A stretch of 64,000 nucleotides of DNA from Virgibacillus sp. NKC19-3 (GTDB lineage: Bacteria; Bacillota; Bacilli; Bacillales; Amphibacillaceae): the NCBI RefSeq assembly GCF_019837165.1, contig NZ_JAGYHC010000001.1, forward strand, positions 2,666,001 through 2,730,000. The letters run 5' to 3'. Every line of letters begins with the position of its first letter. Positions within the stretch are counted from its first letter, which is position 1. A model generated the notes under the pieces. The model searched no databases, was not told the DNA's origin, and worked only from the letters and a program-made list of their open reading frames with translations. The translations under genes were made by a program, and so were the position numbers. Shown here piece by piece: positions 16,965 to 24,293 of this stretch.

Positions 16965-17771
16965 CTAATGGCTAAAAATAAAACTCGCCAGCCGTTCACC
17001 AAATATGTTGGGTTGTTCGACGTGAACAGCATGTCCCGCATTTTCGATGATATCTAAATGACTAGTGCCAAGACAATTATTCATTCGTCTATTGATCGCA
17101 AGAAATTTTTCATCATATATGCCGGTAATGAGTAAAACCGGTTTACGGAAATGTTCCATCTCATTCCACCACGAGGATTGAGACCCTGTCCCCATGTAGC
17201 GAAGCGATTGTGCGAGACCATGAGCGGATTGAGCTAATCGCTCTTGTCGAACGCTCGCTTGTATATCGAGCGGTAAATGCTTTTGTGTTTGAAACAACGG
17301 AATGTTTTCCCAAAAATCAACAAAGGCTGACATACCCTCGTTTTCTATTTTTTGTGCAAGCTGCTCGTCTTTTGCCATCCGCTGATCACGTTCATACTTG
17401 GTGTCTAAACCCGGAGAAGCACTTTCCAGCATTAACGATTGGATATACCAGGGGTAAGTTATCGCAAAGGATAAAGCCGTTCTACCACCCATGGAATAAC
17501 CTGCCAAATGAAATTCTTTAAGTTGTAAATATTGAACGAATGCTGCTAAATCCGCGCAACATTGTTCCATTGTTTTTGGTGATGGCGTTGTCGTTTTACC
17601 ATGGCCAGGTAAGTCAATCGTAATAATGCGTAGCTCATTTTTCCAGTTTGCGATAAATTCATTCCACGTGGACGTACTTCCGGTGAATCCGTGTAACATG
17701 ACGAGAGAAGGACCCTTAGGCTTTCCATGTATTTCATACCAATAGGAAGCATCATCAATTGAAAAATACAA
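16965..17771 (-). CDS. menH: 2-succinyl-6-hydroxy-2,4-cyclohexadiene-1-carboxylate synthase MenH
   Basis: A 268-residue alpha/beta hydrolase that removes pyruvate from the MenD product. The nucleophile is Ser-93 in GYSMGG, the oxyanion block is MLHGFTGS, and the catalytic His lies in [10 protein letters not shown] near the C-terminus. It begins with TTG, eight bases after GGGGGA and only 4 bp after the menD stop; the nearby ATG overlapping the menD stop is in another frame and gives a 77-codon artefact. Tight spacing suggests coupling to menD. Confidence 0.92.
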   Translation of the reverse strand: MYFSIDDASYWYEIHGKPKGPSLVMLHGFTGSTSTWNEFIANWKNELRIITIDLPGHGKTTTPSPKTMEQCCADLAAFVQYLQLKEFHLAGYSMGGRTALSFAITYPWYIQSLMLESASPGLDTKYERDQRMAKDEQLAQKIENEGMSAFVDFWENIPLFQTQKHLPLDIQASVRQERLAQSAHGLAQSLRYMGTGSQSSWWNEMEHFRKPVLLITGIYDEKFLAINRRMNNCLGTSHLDIIENAGHAVHVEQPNIFGERLASFIFSH

Positions 17772-17775
17772 TCAA

Positions 17776-19515
17776 TCATTCCCCCTTTATAAGGAGTTCC
17801 TGCTCAATTGCTTGCCACTTTTCGCGATGCCAATCTGCATTTGCTCGTCGTTCCGTTTGCACCTCAACGACAGATAGACCTTGCTGCCCGTAGCTTGCTG
17901 AAAGTGCATGTTTAAGCTCGGACTTATTGGTAACGATCTGGTGACTACCACCATACATCGAAACCGCTTGTCCCAACTCGATATCTACAGGCGTGCCGAA
18001 TAAAGCTTCAAAATGCTTTGGATCATTTGCTTGACCTAAGAAGGAAAAAATGCCTCCCCCATTATTGTTGATTAACAAAATGGTAAGATTTAACTTGTAA
18101 TGTTTTGCTGCCAATAAGCCGTTCATATCATGAAAAAATGATAGGTCGCCGAGCAGTAAAGTTGTCGGTCTACCCGGAGTAGCTGCACCTAGTCCGCTTG
18201 AGACCATGCCGTCAATCCCGTTCGCACCACGATTGGCAAGTATAGAAATACGCTTTTCTGTTGTCATGAAAAAGGTATCCACATCTCTAACTGCCATGCT
18301 GTTTCCAACATACAGGTTGCTATTATCAGGAATAACTTCCATCAGCCCGCTTACAGCTTCTCCTTCGGTGATTTGTGTTTCCACCCCGGAAAGCAAATGT
18401 CTCTTCGCCACATTATTCATTTCTTGCCATGTTTTCAACCATTCATTATGAACATGACTCGTTGTCGATTTCGAAATAAGCTCTTCACAAAGCAACATGG
18501 GATCCGCGAAAATAAATTCACTTGCATTACCAGTAGGTTCCCGGTATCCTGCATGATTTTCCACAATAAATTGCATTGCGTCCTTATGCTCTTTCGCGTA
18601 GAACAGATAGGCTTTCGAAACAGGCATGGCACCAAAACGAAGTATAAAGTCCGGTTTTAGAGATTCGCGAATTACTTCACTTCTTAGTATGGCGTCATAA
18701 CCTTCGATGACATGCGTCTTATCATGATCTCCTGCTCTAAGCTGAGACAGAGGGTCTGCAAGAATAGGCAATCCCCATGCTGCTGCAAGCTTCGTAATAA
18801 CTGCTGCAAGAGCTTCATCTACCTGTGGACCACAAACGATAAGGCCCTTATGCTTGTTTCGCCAATGATCCAGAATTTGATTTGTATGTTTCTCTGGCAA
18901 TCGCTTCTCACCAACAAATGTTGGATGATGGGATCGCTCGCTCTGAACGCCCCAAACATTTTCCAGTGAAAAATCCGTATGAAGTGGTTCTCGAAATGGA
19001 AAATTTAAATGGACGGGTCCGTGATTGCCTTCCCATGCCTCATAAACAGCACGCGCTGCTTTACTCCTTACATAACCTAGCATAGTAGGCGTGGCCTCAG
19101 GCAGTGCCATTTCATGAAACCACTTCACATAGTCCCCGTATAACTTTATCTGTTCAATGGCTTGTGGGGCACCGACATCACGTAGTTCATGTGGACGATC
19201 TGCAGTGAGAACGATTAGTGGTACCCTGCTATAATGCGCCTCAACAATGGCAGGAAAATAATTAGCAGCTGCTGTGCCGGAAGTACATACAAGTGCTACC
19301 GGACGTTTTGTTGCTTTGGCAATGCCAAGTGCAAAGAAGGCCGCAGATCGTTCATCAAGAATGATCCACGACTTTATCTGTTCATGTTCGGCAATTGTTA
19401 ATGCAAGTGGTGTCGATCTCGACCCTGGTGAAATAACTGCATCTGTTATTCCACTTTTGGTAAGTTCATCAATAAAATTAGCTGTATAGCGTGTTAAAAC
19501 TTCTATATGATCCAT
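17776..19515 (-). CDS. menD: SEPHCHC synthase MenD (thiamine-diphosphate enzyme)
   Basis: A 579-residue ThDP enzyme that adds succinic semialdehyde from 2-oxoglutarate to isochorismate. The activating Glu lies in WIILDERSAAFFALG, the substrate-entry block is SPGSRSTPLALT, and the Mg-ThDP motif is LLLGDLSFFHDMNGLLAAKHYKLN. Length fits the family (about 580). Its ATG overlaps the stop of the repaired menF frame as TAATG, the normal coupled arrangement. Confidence 0.95.
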   Translation of the reverse strand: MDHIEVLTRYTANFIDELTKSGITDAVISPGSRSTPLALTIAEHEQIKSWIILDERSAAFFALGIAKATKRPVALVCTSGTAAANYFPAIVEAHYSRVPLIVLTADRPHELRDVGAPQAIEQIKLYGDYVKWFHEMALPEATPTMLGYVRSKAARAVYEAWEGNHGPVHLNFPFREPLHTDFSLENVWGVQSERSHHPTFVGEKRLPEKHTNQILDHWRNKHKGLIVCGPQVDEALAAVITKLAAAWGLPILADPLSQLRAGDHDKTHVIEGYDAILRSEVIRESLKPDFILRFGAMPVSKAYLFYAKEHKDAMQFIVENHAGYREPTGNASEFIFADPMLLCEELISKSTTSHVHNEWLKTWQEMNNVAKRHLLSGVETQITEGEAVSGLMEVIPDNSNLYVGNSMAVRDVDTFFMTTEKRISILANRGANGIDGMVSSGLGAATPGRPTTLLLGDLSFFHDMNGLLAAKHYKLNLTILLINNNGGGIFSFLGQANDPKHFEALFGTPVDIELGQAVSMYGGSHQIVTNKSELKHALSASYGQQGLSVVEVQTERRANADWHREKWQAIEQELLIKGE

Positions 19516-20905
19516 TAGTATTCTCCTAGAACAGAAAGCATTGGTTGAAATTTAATCATGGTTTCCTCATATTCTGCTTCCGGCTTGGAATCTTTAACAA
19601 TCCCCCTCCGGCAAATAAAGAGGCTTCATCTCCTTGTATAAGTCCGGAGCGGATCGCAACAGCAAATTCGCCATTTTGATTACTATCCAGCCATCCAATA
19701 GGGGCCCCGTACCAGCCCCGGTCCAACAACTCATGGTTCCGGATAAATGCAAGCGACTCCTCACGCGGTGTACCACCAAGCGCAGGTGTTGGATGGAGCT
19801 GTTTAATAATATCAAAGATGCTATATCCGTTTTTCAAGTGCGCTGTTACCGGTGTATATAAATGCTGTAAATTCTGAAGCGGATAAATAACTGGTGCTTC
19901 TGGTATATCAACTTTCGTGCAATAATTAGCCATAGCCTGTTTGATCATTTGAACGACAAAATTATGTTCCTGACGATTTTTCACGTCATGAAGCAATTCC
20001 TGGCTAATTTTCACATCTTCCTCTTTTGTTTCCCCTCTTGGTGCAGTACCAGCTAAACATGTCGATAAAAGGGCATCTCCTTCAAGTTTCACTAATCGCT
20101 CCGGGCTTGCACCAACGAAACAGTCCTCTCCCTTTTCAAAAGCAAAAATATAACTGTTAGCTTGTTTAGCCATTAATTTTTCTAAAATGGTTGCAATGTC
20201 GGCTTTTTTATTAAATTTCAAACGCATCTCGCGTGCGAGGACGATTTTATCTGCTTTATTTGCTCGAATTTGTTCTCTCGCCTGTCGAACTGTTTCTTTC
20301 CATTTATCTGGTTCGATGTCTATTTTTTCTTCGATTGTTACATGGTCAGAAGGATTAGCAATATGCCTAAAAAGATTGGCTTCCATTTGATTTATTTCCG
20401 CTGCCATCTGAACGGGATGATCCTCCCTAGTTACTTTCACATTTATGGTAAAATAATAGTTATTATTATTTTTCGTTAACATAAATTCCGGCACGATAAA
20501 TTGGCTAGGGCTAAACTTTTTCCATAAAGTTGTTTGATCTTTTTTCGGATCAAATGCCATACCTCCCAGTGCCGTAATTCCAGTGCCAGCTTCCTTATAT
20601 GGATTGTAAATGATTGCGTTAGCTAATATACGGTTCCATAATGCTTCCGTTTCTTCAAAACGGGCCTCAGCCTTTGTCGCCATTTCATATGCCTTCCCAA
20701 TTCCAACAACAAAAAAGTCATCTTTCGTACTTGCCCAGAAAATACGATTTTTATGAAGTTCCTTAGCCCCTTCAAAAAAATGGAGGGGAGTCGTCTCTGT
20801 TATTTTTTTGGTTATACTGACAAGTTGAAAATCTTCATCAGGTTGCATGTCTTGCATTGCTTTATTTATTAATTCTTCTATTGGTTTTTCCTTTGTTTCA
20901 ATCAT
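19515..20905 (-). pseudogene. menF: isochorismate synthase MenF, frameshifted near the 3' end
   Basis: The reading frame from the ATG at 20905 (after GGAGG) is a normal chorismate-utilising MenF up to SLFAGGG, then turns into LLKIPSRKQNMRKP and stops at 19556, giving 449 residues. One frame over, the true end follows: IVKDSKPEAEYEETMIKFQP, then MLSVLGEY, with a TAA that overlaps the menD ATG as TAATG. Adding one G to the G5 run (coding strand; 19602-19606) restores a 463-residue enzyme. The lost tail carries the conserved ExExxET..K block, which includes a Mg-binding Glu in this family, so the protein as read should be inactive. A sequencing undercall is a serious alternative. Confidence 0.88.
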
Positions 20906-21072
20906 CTGATAAACCTCCGTTAAACTTACGATGGCAAACTTTATTTCTATTTTATTCTCTTTTTATTTGTTTCTCAAGGAAAGGGACTGTTTTTTTCGCA
21001 TTCCGACAATTGACACGTTTAAACTATTTCCTTATATTAATGATATTGATATATTTCAGGGGGAAGCATCTA

Positions 21073-22007
21073 ATGCAATCAACAGATAAAATAAATGTAA
21101 AGCAGGCTTTAAATGAAAAAGAAGGATTTCAAATTTGGTGGCGTCTTATGCGCCCACATACATTAACAGCCTCATTTGTACCAGTTTTTGTGGGTTCCAT
21201 GTTTGCTTTTACAGAGGGTTCTATCAATATAATCGTCTTTCTTGCGATGTTAATAGCATCCATGCTCATCCAAGCTGCAACAAATATGTTTAATGAATAT
21301 TATGATTTTGTTCGCGGTCTGGATACGGAGGAATCCGTTGGCATCGGTGGTACAATTGTACGAGATGGTATCAAACCGAAAAAAATATTAAATCTAGCCT
21401 TTACTTTCTTCGGTATCGCGATTTTACTTGGCATATATATATGCATCGCATCCAGCTGGTGGATTGCGGCCATTGGTTTAGTATGTATGATAATCGGTTA
21501 TTTATATACTGGGGGCCTTACCCAATTGCATATACACCATTTGGTGAACTATTTTCCGGGTTCCTGATGGGAACTGTCATTATAGGGATTAGTTATTTTG
21601 TCCAAACACAAACAATAACTGCAAATGTTATCTGGGTATCCATTCCGGTAGCCATCTTCATTGGAAGTATTATGTTATCAAATAACATTCGGGATTTGGA
21701 TGGTGACAAGGAAAACGGTCGTAAAACAATCGCCATTTTACTTGGCAGGAAAAACGCCGTTACCTTCCTGGCAGCATTATTTATCACGTCTTATGGTCTA
21801 ACAGCTGTTTACATTATAACAGGAATACTACCATTATGGTCGATTGTCACATGTATTAGTATTAAAAAAGCAGTAGAGGTTATTAAAAAATTCCGCGGCA
21901 AGACGACTCCAATTGAAATGATGCCTGCAATGGCCGCCACAGGGAAAACAAATACATTCTATGGCTTTTTACTTGGGCTATCTTTATTCATTAGTGCGTT
22001 TGTGTAA
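21073..22007 (+). pseudogene. menA: 1,4-dihydroxy-2-naphthoate polyprenyltransferase MenA, frameshifted mid-gene
   Basis: The ATG at 21073 follows AGGGGG. The first part is a normal UbiA-family prenyltransferase: MRPHTLTASFVPVFVG, then the metal-diphosphate motif NMFNEYYDFVRGLD. After IGYLYTGG the frame breaks and ends at 21567. The other frame picks up exactly there with PYPIAYTPFGELFSGFLMG, carries the second Asp motif NNIRDLDGDKENGRKT, and ends at 22007. One extra G in the G5 run at 21511-21515 gives a 311-residue protein, the length of B. subtilis MenA. It would prenylate DHNA in the membrane. Because menaquinone is normally the only quinone of these bacteria, a sequencing undercall is likely. 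Confidence 0.9.
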
Positions 22008-22022
22008 AAAGGAGTTATTATA

Positions 22023-22409
22023 ATGGCAATAGAAAATACGCTCATCGAAGCGCTTGGGATTGAAGTAGTATCATTAGATAAAAATTTAGTTGTCTTGACC
22101 ATGCCTGTTGATAAACGAACCCATCAACCAGCAGGCTTTTTACATGGTGGAGCGAGTGCAGCACTTGCAGAAACCGCCGCCAGTATCGGTGCAACTGCAC
22201 ATATCGACACGCAAGAATCAAGTGTATTCGGCATGGAAATTAACGCGAATCATATAAAAAGCAAACGTAACGGCATGGTAACAGCTAAGGCAAGTCCTCT
22301 TCATATAGGAAAAACAACAATGGTTTGGGAGATAAAAATAGTGGATGAACAGGAAAATCTTATATCTGTATCAAGATGTACAATCAGAGTCGTTCCAAAA
22401 CGGAAATAA
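22023..22409 (+). CDS. menI: hotdog-fold thioesterase, probable DHNA-CoA thioesterase MenI
   Basis: A 128-residue 4-hydroxybenzoyl-CoA-thioesterase-like hotdog protein with the motif GFLHGGASAALAETAAS; Glu-50 is the likely catalytic acid and His-41 precedes it. It starts 15 bp after menA behind AAGGAG, so it is co-transcribed with menA. This matches YuxO-type proteins proposed to hydrolyse 1,4-dihydroxy-2-naphthoyl-CoA, the step between MenB and MenA. Function is inferred from family and neighbourhood; other acyl-CoA substrates are possible. Confidence 0.82.
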   Translation: MAIENTLIEALGIEVVSLDKNLVVLTMPVDKRTHQPAGFLHGGASAALAETAASIGATAHIDTQESSVFGMEINANHIKSKRNGMVTAKASPLHIGKTTMVWEIKIVDEQENLISVSRCTIRVVPKRK

Positions 22410-22424
22410 AGAAAGGTGATTCAA

Positions 22425-22790
22425 ATGGCCAAACATGAGGAACTGACAGATGAAAAGATAACCTATTTCAAAAGGCGCCTGCAAAAATGGAGAGAAGAAA
22501 ATGAAGAAGAGATTGAGTCAAATCAAGGAACCAGCCCAAACGATGAGACACAAGAACTAGCGGACTATGATAACCACCCAGGTGATATAGGAACAGAACA
22601 ATTTGAACAGGAGCGTGATGCCGGAATTAACCTTATTCGAGAAGATCGTCTTCAGGATATCGATGATGCCTTGGAACGCATTGAAAACGGCACGTATGGC
22701 CTAAGTGAAAAATCAGGTAAACCGATACCACTGGAACGATTAGAAGCCCGTCCGGAAGCACGAAATTTAGTTGAGGAAGAAGAAGAATAA
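22425..22790 (+). CDS. yteA: YteA-family DksA/TraR-like protein lacking the zinc-finger cysteines
   Basis: A 121-residue protein with a long acidic/basic helical N-terminal half (coiled-coil-like) and the C-terminal TraR/DksA pattern GTYGLSEKSGKPIPLERLEARPEARNL. The positions normally held by Cys (GTYGxC and ARPxAxxC) are Ser and Leu, so no zinc site can form. The start is the ATG of MAKHEELTDEK after AAAGGTGAT. YteA of B. subtilis sits beside menA too and is classed as a sporulation-associated DksA relative. Its action on RNA polymerase is unproven. It is the third gene of the menA operon. Confidence 0.85.
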   Translation: MAKHEELTDEKITYFKRRLQKWREENEEEIESNQGTSPNDETQELADYDNHPGDIGTEQFEQERDAGINLIREDRLQDIDDALERIENGTYGLSEKSGKPIPLERLEARPEARNLVEEEEE

Positions 22791-22824
22791 AGTCCGCCCT
22801 CTTTTTACAAGAGGGCGGACTTTA
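22789..22824 (+). terminator. terminator of the menA-menI-yteA operon
   Basis: AGTCCGCCCTCTT and AAGAGGGCGGACT form a GC-rich perfect 13-bp stem around a 5-base loop, followed by TTTAT. It begins right at the yteA stop codon. Confidence 0.93.
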
Positions 22825-22874
22825 TACAATAGACAAGTTTTCAATCGACTAAAGGAACCATTCTGGTTTGATTT

Positions 22875-22979
22875 CTCCCGATTTGATATGGGGCTCTCCC
22901 ATTTAAGCCGTGGGCTCTCCCGATTTGATGTGAGGCTCTCCTATTTAAGGCGTGTGCTCTCCCGATTTGATATGGGTAC
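22875..22979. repeat. five tandem copies of a 21-bp unit
   Basis: Units at 22875, 22896, 22917, 22938 and 22959 are each exactly 21 bp. They alternate between two types: CTCCCGATTTGATATGGGG-like (units 1, 3, 5) and CTCCCATTTAAGCCGTGGG-like (units 2, 4). Because 21 is a multiple of three, an open frame with a seven-residue periodicity (LSRFDMG / LSHLSRG) runs through it, but there is no ribosome site or gene context for it. It lies between the yteA terminator and the ribU terminator. Confidence 0.85.
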
Positions 22980-23028
22980 CGTTCTGACTACTTTTTGCTA
23001 GCTTTCACTCGCTAAGCCCTCATCCAAA

Positions 23029-23061
23029 AATAAAGCCAACCCAAAACGGATTAGCTTTATT
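23029..23061 (-). terminator. terminator downstream of ribU
   Basis: AATAAAGCCAA and TTAGCTTTATT form an imperfect stem of about 10 bp, reading into a T-rich stretch on the minus strand, 6 bp past the ribU stop. Confidence 0.6.
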
Positions 23062-23066
23062 CTATC

Positions 23067-23656
23067 TTATATTATCTTTGCTTGCTGCTGTTCTATCCAA
23101 CTTCGCATTTTCACAAATAGAGGAACAAACAGTAACCCTACAACAATCCCTTTAACAATATTAAATGGCAGTACACCTGCAATGACGGAAACCCATTTCA
23201 CCTGTTCTGTCATATCCCAGCCCATGAACCATGCATATGCTGGTAAAACAAAAAAGTAATTTAATACGCTCATCCCGACAGCCATAATAACCGTTCCTGT
23301 TACCAATCCGGACACAATACTTTTTACCCCTTTGAATTTATGGTATAACAAGGAAACAGGTACAACAAACATAAGTCCTGCTAAGAAATTTGCAGCTACC
23401 CTATCGGATCACCCGCTCCGGAAACAAGAAAATAAAGAATATTTTTGATAGCTACGACAATAATTCCCGCAACAGGTGAAAATATAAGTGCTGCAATCAA
23501 TGCTGGTACCTCACTAAAATCAATTTTTAAGTAAGCAGGTAAAAATGGCAAAGGGAAATTCAAGAAAAATAGTACCAGCGAAATAGTTCCAAGTAATGCT
23601 AGAATGATAAGTCTTAAAAGCTTTGATGATTGTATATTCTTTGTTTGCATCATCAT
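23067..23656 (-). pseudogene. ribU: riboflavin ECF transporter S component RibU, frameshifted
   Basis: The ATG at 23656 follows AGGAGGAG. The first 86 residues (including LNFPLPFLPAYLKIDFSEVP) are typical RibU and end prematurely at GAGDPIG followed by TAG. One frame over the protein continues VAANFLAGLMFVVPVSLLYH and ends at 23067 with KMRSWIEQQQAKII. One extra G in the GGG run (coding strand; 23399-23401 on +) restores a 196-residue protein with about six membrane helices. RibU is the riboflavin-binding subunit that works with the shared EcfAA'T module. An FMN riboswitch precedes it. Real mutation and base-call error cannot be told apart here. Confidence 0.88.
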
Positions 23657-23734
23657 TCTCCTCCTTCATCTTTAATCGATTCCTATCTCGTTCGATGAAG
23701 GATGAACCTTTCTCCTATTTTACAAAATACATAT

Positions 23735-23765
23735 AAAAACCCTAAAGCCTAATGGGGCTTTAGGG
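23735..23765 (-). terminator. FMN riboswitch-controlled terminator before ribU
   Basis: On the minus strand ACCCTAAAGCC, a short loop, GGCTTTAGGGT and a run of T form a strong intrinsic terminator. It lies between the FMN aptamer and the ribU ribosome site, the position expected for ligand-dependent premature termination. Confidence 0.9.
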
Positions 23766-23821
23766 TAATAGATTATTCATAGGAAAATTAAAGCACATAA
23801 TGTACTATAATTGGCTCGACA

Positions 23822-23961
23822 TCTTCTCCCATCCAGACTATACTGTCGGTCCCGGAGTTTCACCAGGTCAACCACATTGCAATATGCGTTGTGGGTCACG
23901 GACTTAGAGCACTTACAAGCTCCTTACCGTCGGTCGGGAATTTCACCCTGCCCCGAAGATA
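23822..23961 (-). ncRNA. FMN riboswitch (RFN element)
   Basis: Read on the minus strand, the conserved RFN landmarks appear in order: CTTCGGGGCAGGGTGAAA, TTCCCGACCGACGGT, AGTCCGTGACCC, GGTTGACCTGGTGAAA, CTCCGGGACCGACAGTA and GTCTGGATGGGAGAAGA, with closing P1 strands at both ends. FMN binding would favour the terminator at 23735 and shut off riboflavin uptake. It is an established regulator of ribU in Bacillales. Confidence 0.97.
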
Positions 23962-24096
23962 TGGAATCGATTATTTATTTTATTATTACTTTGTATTATA
24001 CATCATTTCGCCACATTTGCAAGTAATTTATTTCAAATTAAAAGAAAGGACTTATTGTCAGTCTTGCCGCCTTTAAATCTCCTCCGTTGATGACAC

Positions 24097-24164
24097 TGCG
24101 ACGTATCTAAGTATGCTTGTTAACCCACCGCTACGGCGTTGCGATTATGGCACACTACGTCGCA
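24097..24164. repeat. inverted repeat of unknown role
   Basis: TGCGACGTA at 24097-24105 and TACGTCGCA at 24156-24164 are perfect inverted copies around a 50-bp centre that is itself rich in GCG/CGC words (CCGCTACGGCGTTGCG). The region is clearly more GC-rich than the flanking spacer. It lies between the FMN riboswitch and the protease terminator, with no gene nearby. It may be a degenerate copy of a dispersed element; I see no second copy in this window. Confidence 0.4.
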
Positions 24165-24216
24165 ATTTCTATTTTTTGTGTCAAAAACAACATGCTATTT
24201 AAAAATAATCAAAAGG

Positions 24217-24250
24217 AAAAGGTGCAGAAGTGATCACTTCTACACCTTTA
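24217..24250 (-). terminator. terminator of the S8 protease gene
   Basis: A nearly perfect palindrome centred on TGATCA: AAAAGGTGCAGAAGTGA against TCACTTCTACACCTTT. It reads into T-rich sequence on the minus strand and lies about 45 bp past the protease stop. Confidence 0.85.
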
Positions 24251-24293
24251 AACGAGATATGATCTAAATTATTAGCTATAAGCGATTAAATCA

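Noticed and set aside
17546-17779. 77-codon frame starting at an ATG near the menD stop
   Set aside because: Out of frame with the clearly conserved MenH, which starts at the TTG at 17771.
22875-22979. CRISPR-like array
   Set aside because: The 21-bp units are contiguous with no spacers and no cas genes are nearby.
22771-23001. 76-codon open frame through the 21-bp repeats
   Set aside because: It overlaps the yteA end and the terminator stem, has no ribosome site, and owes its length to a repeat unit divisible by three.
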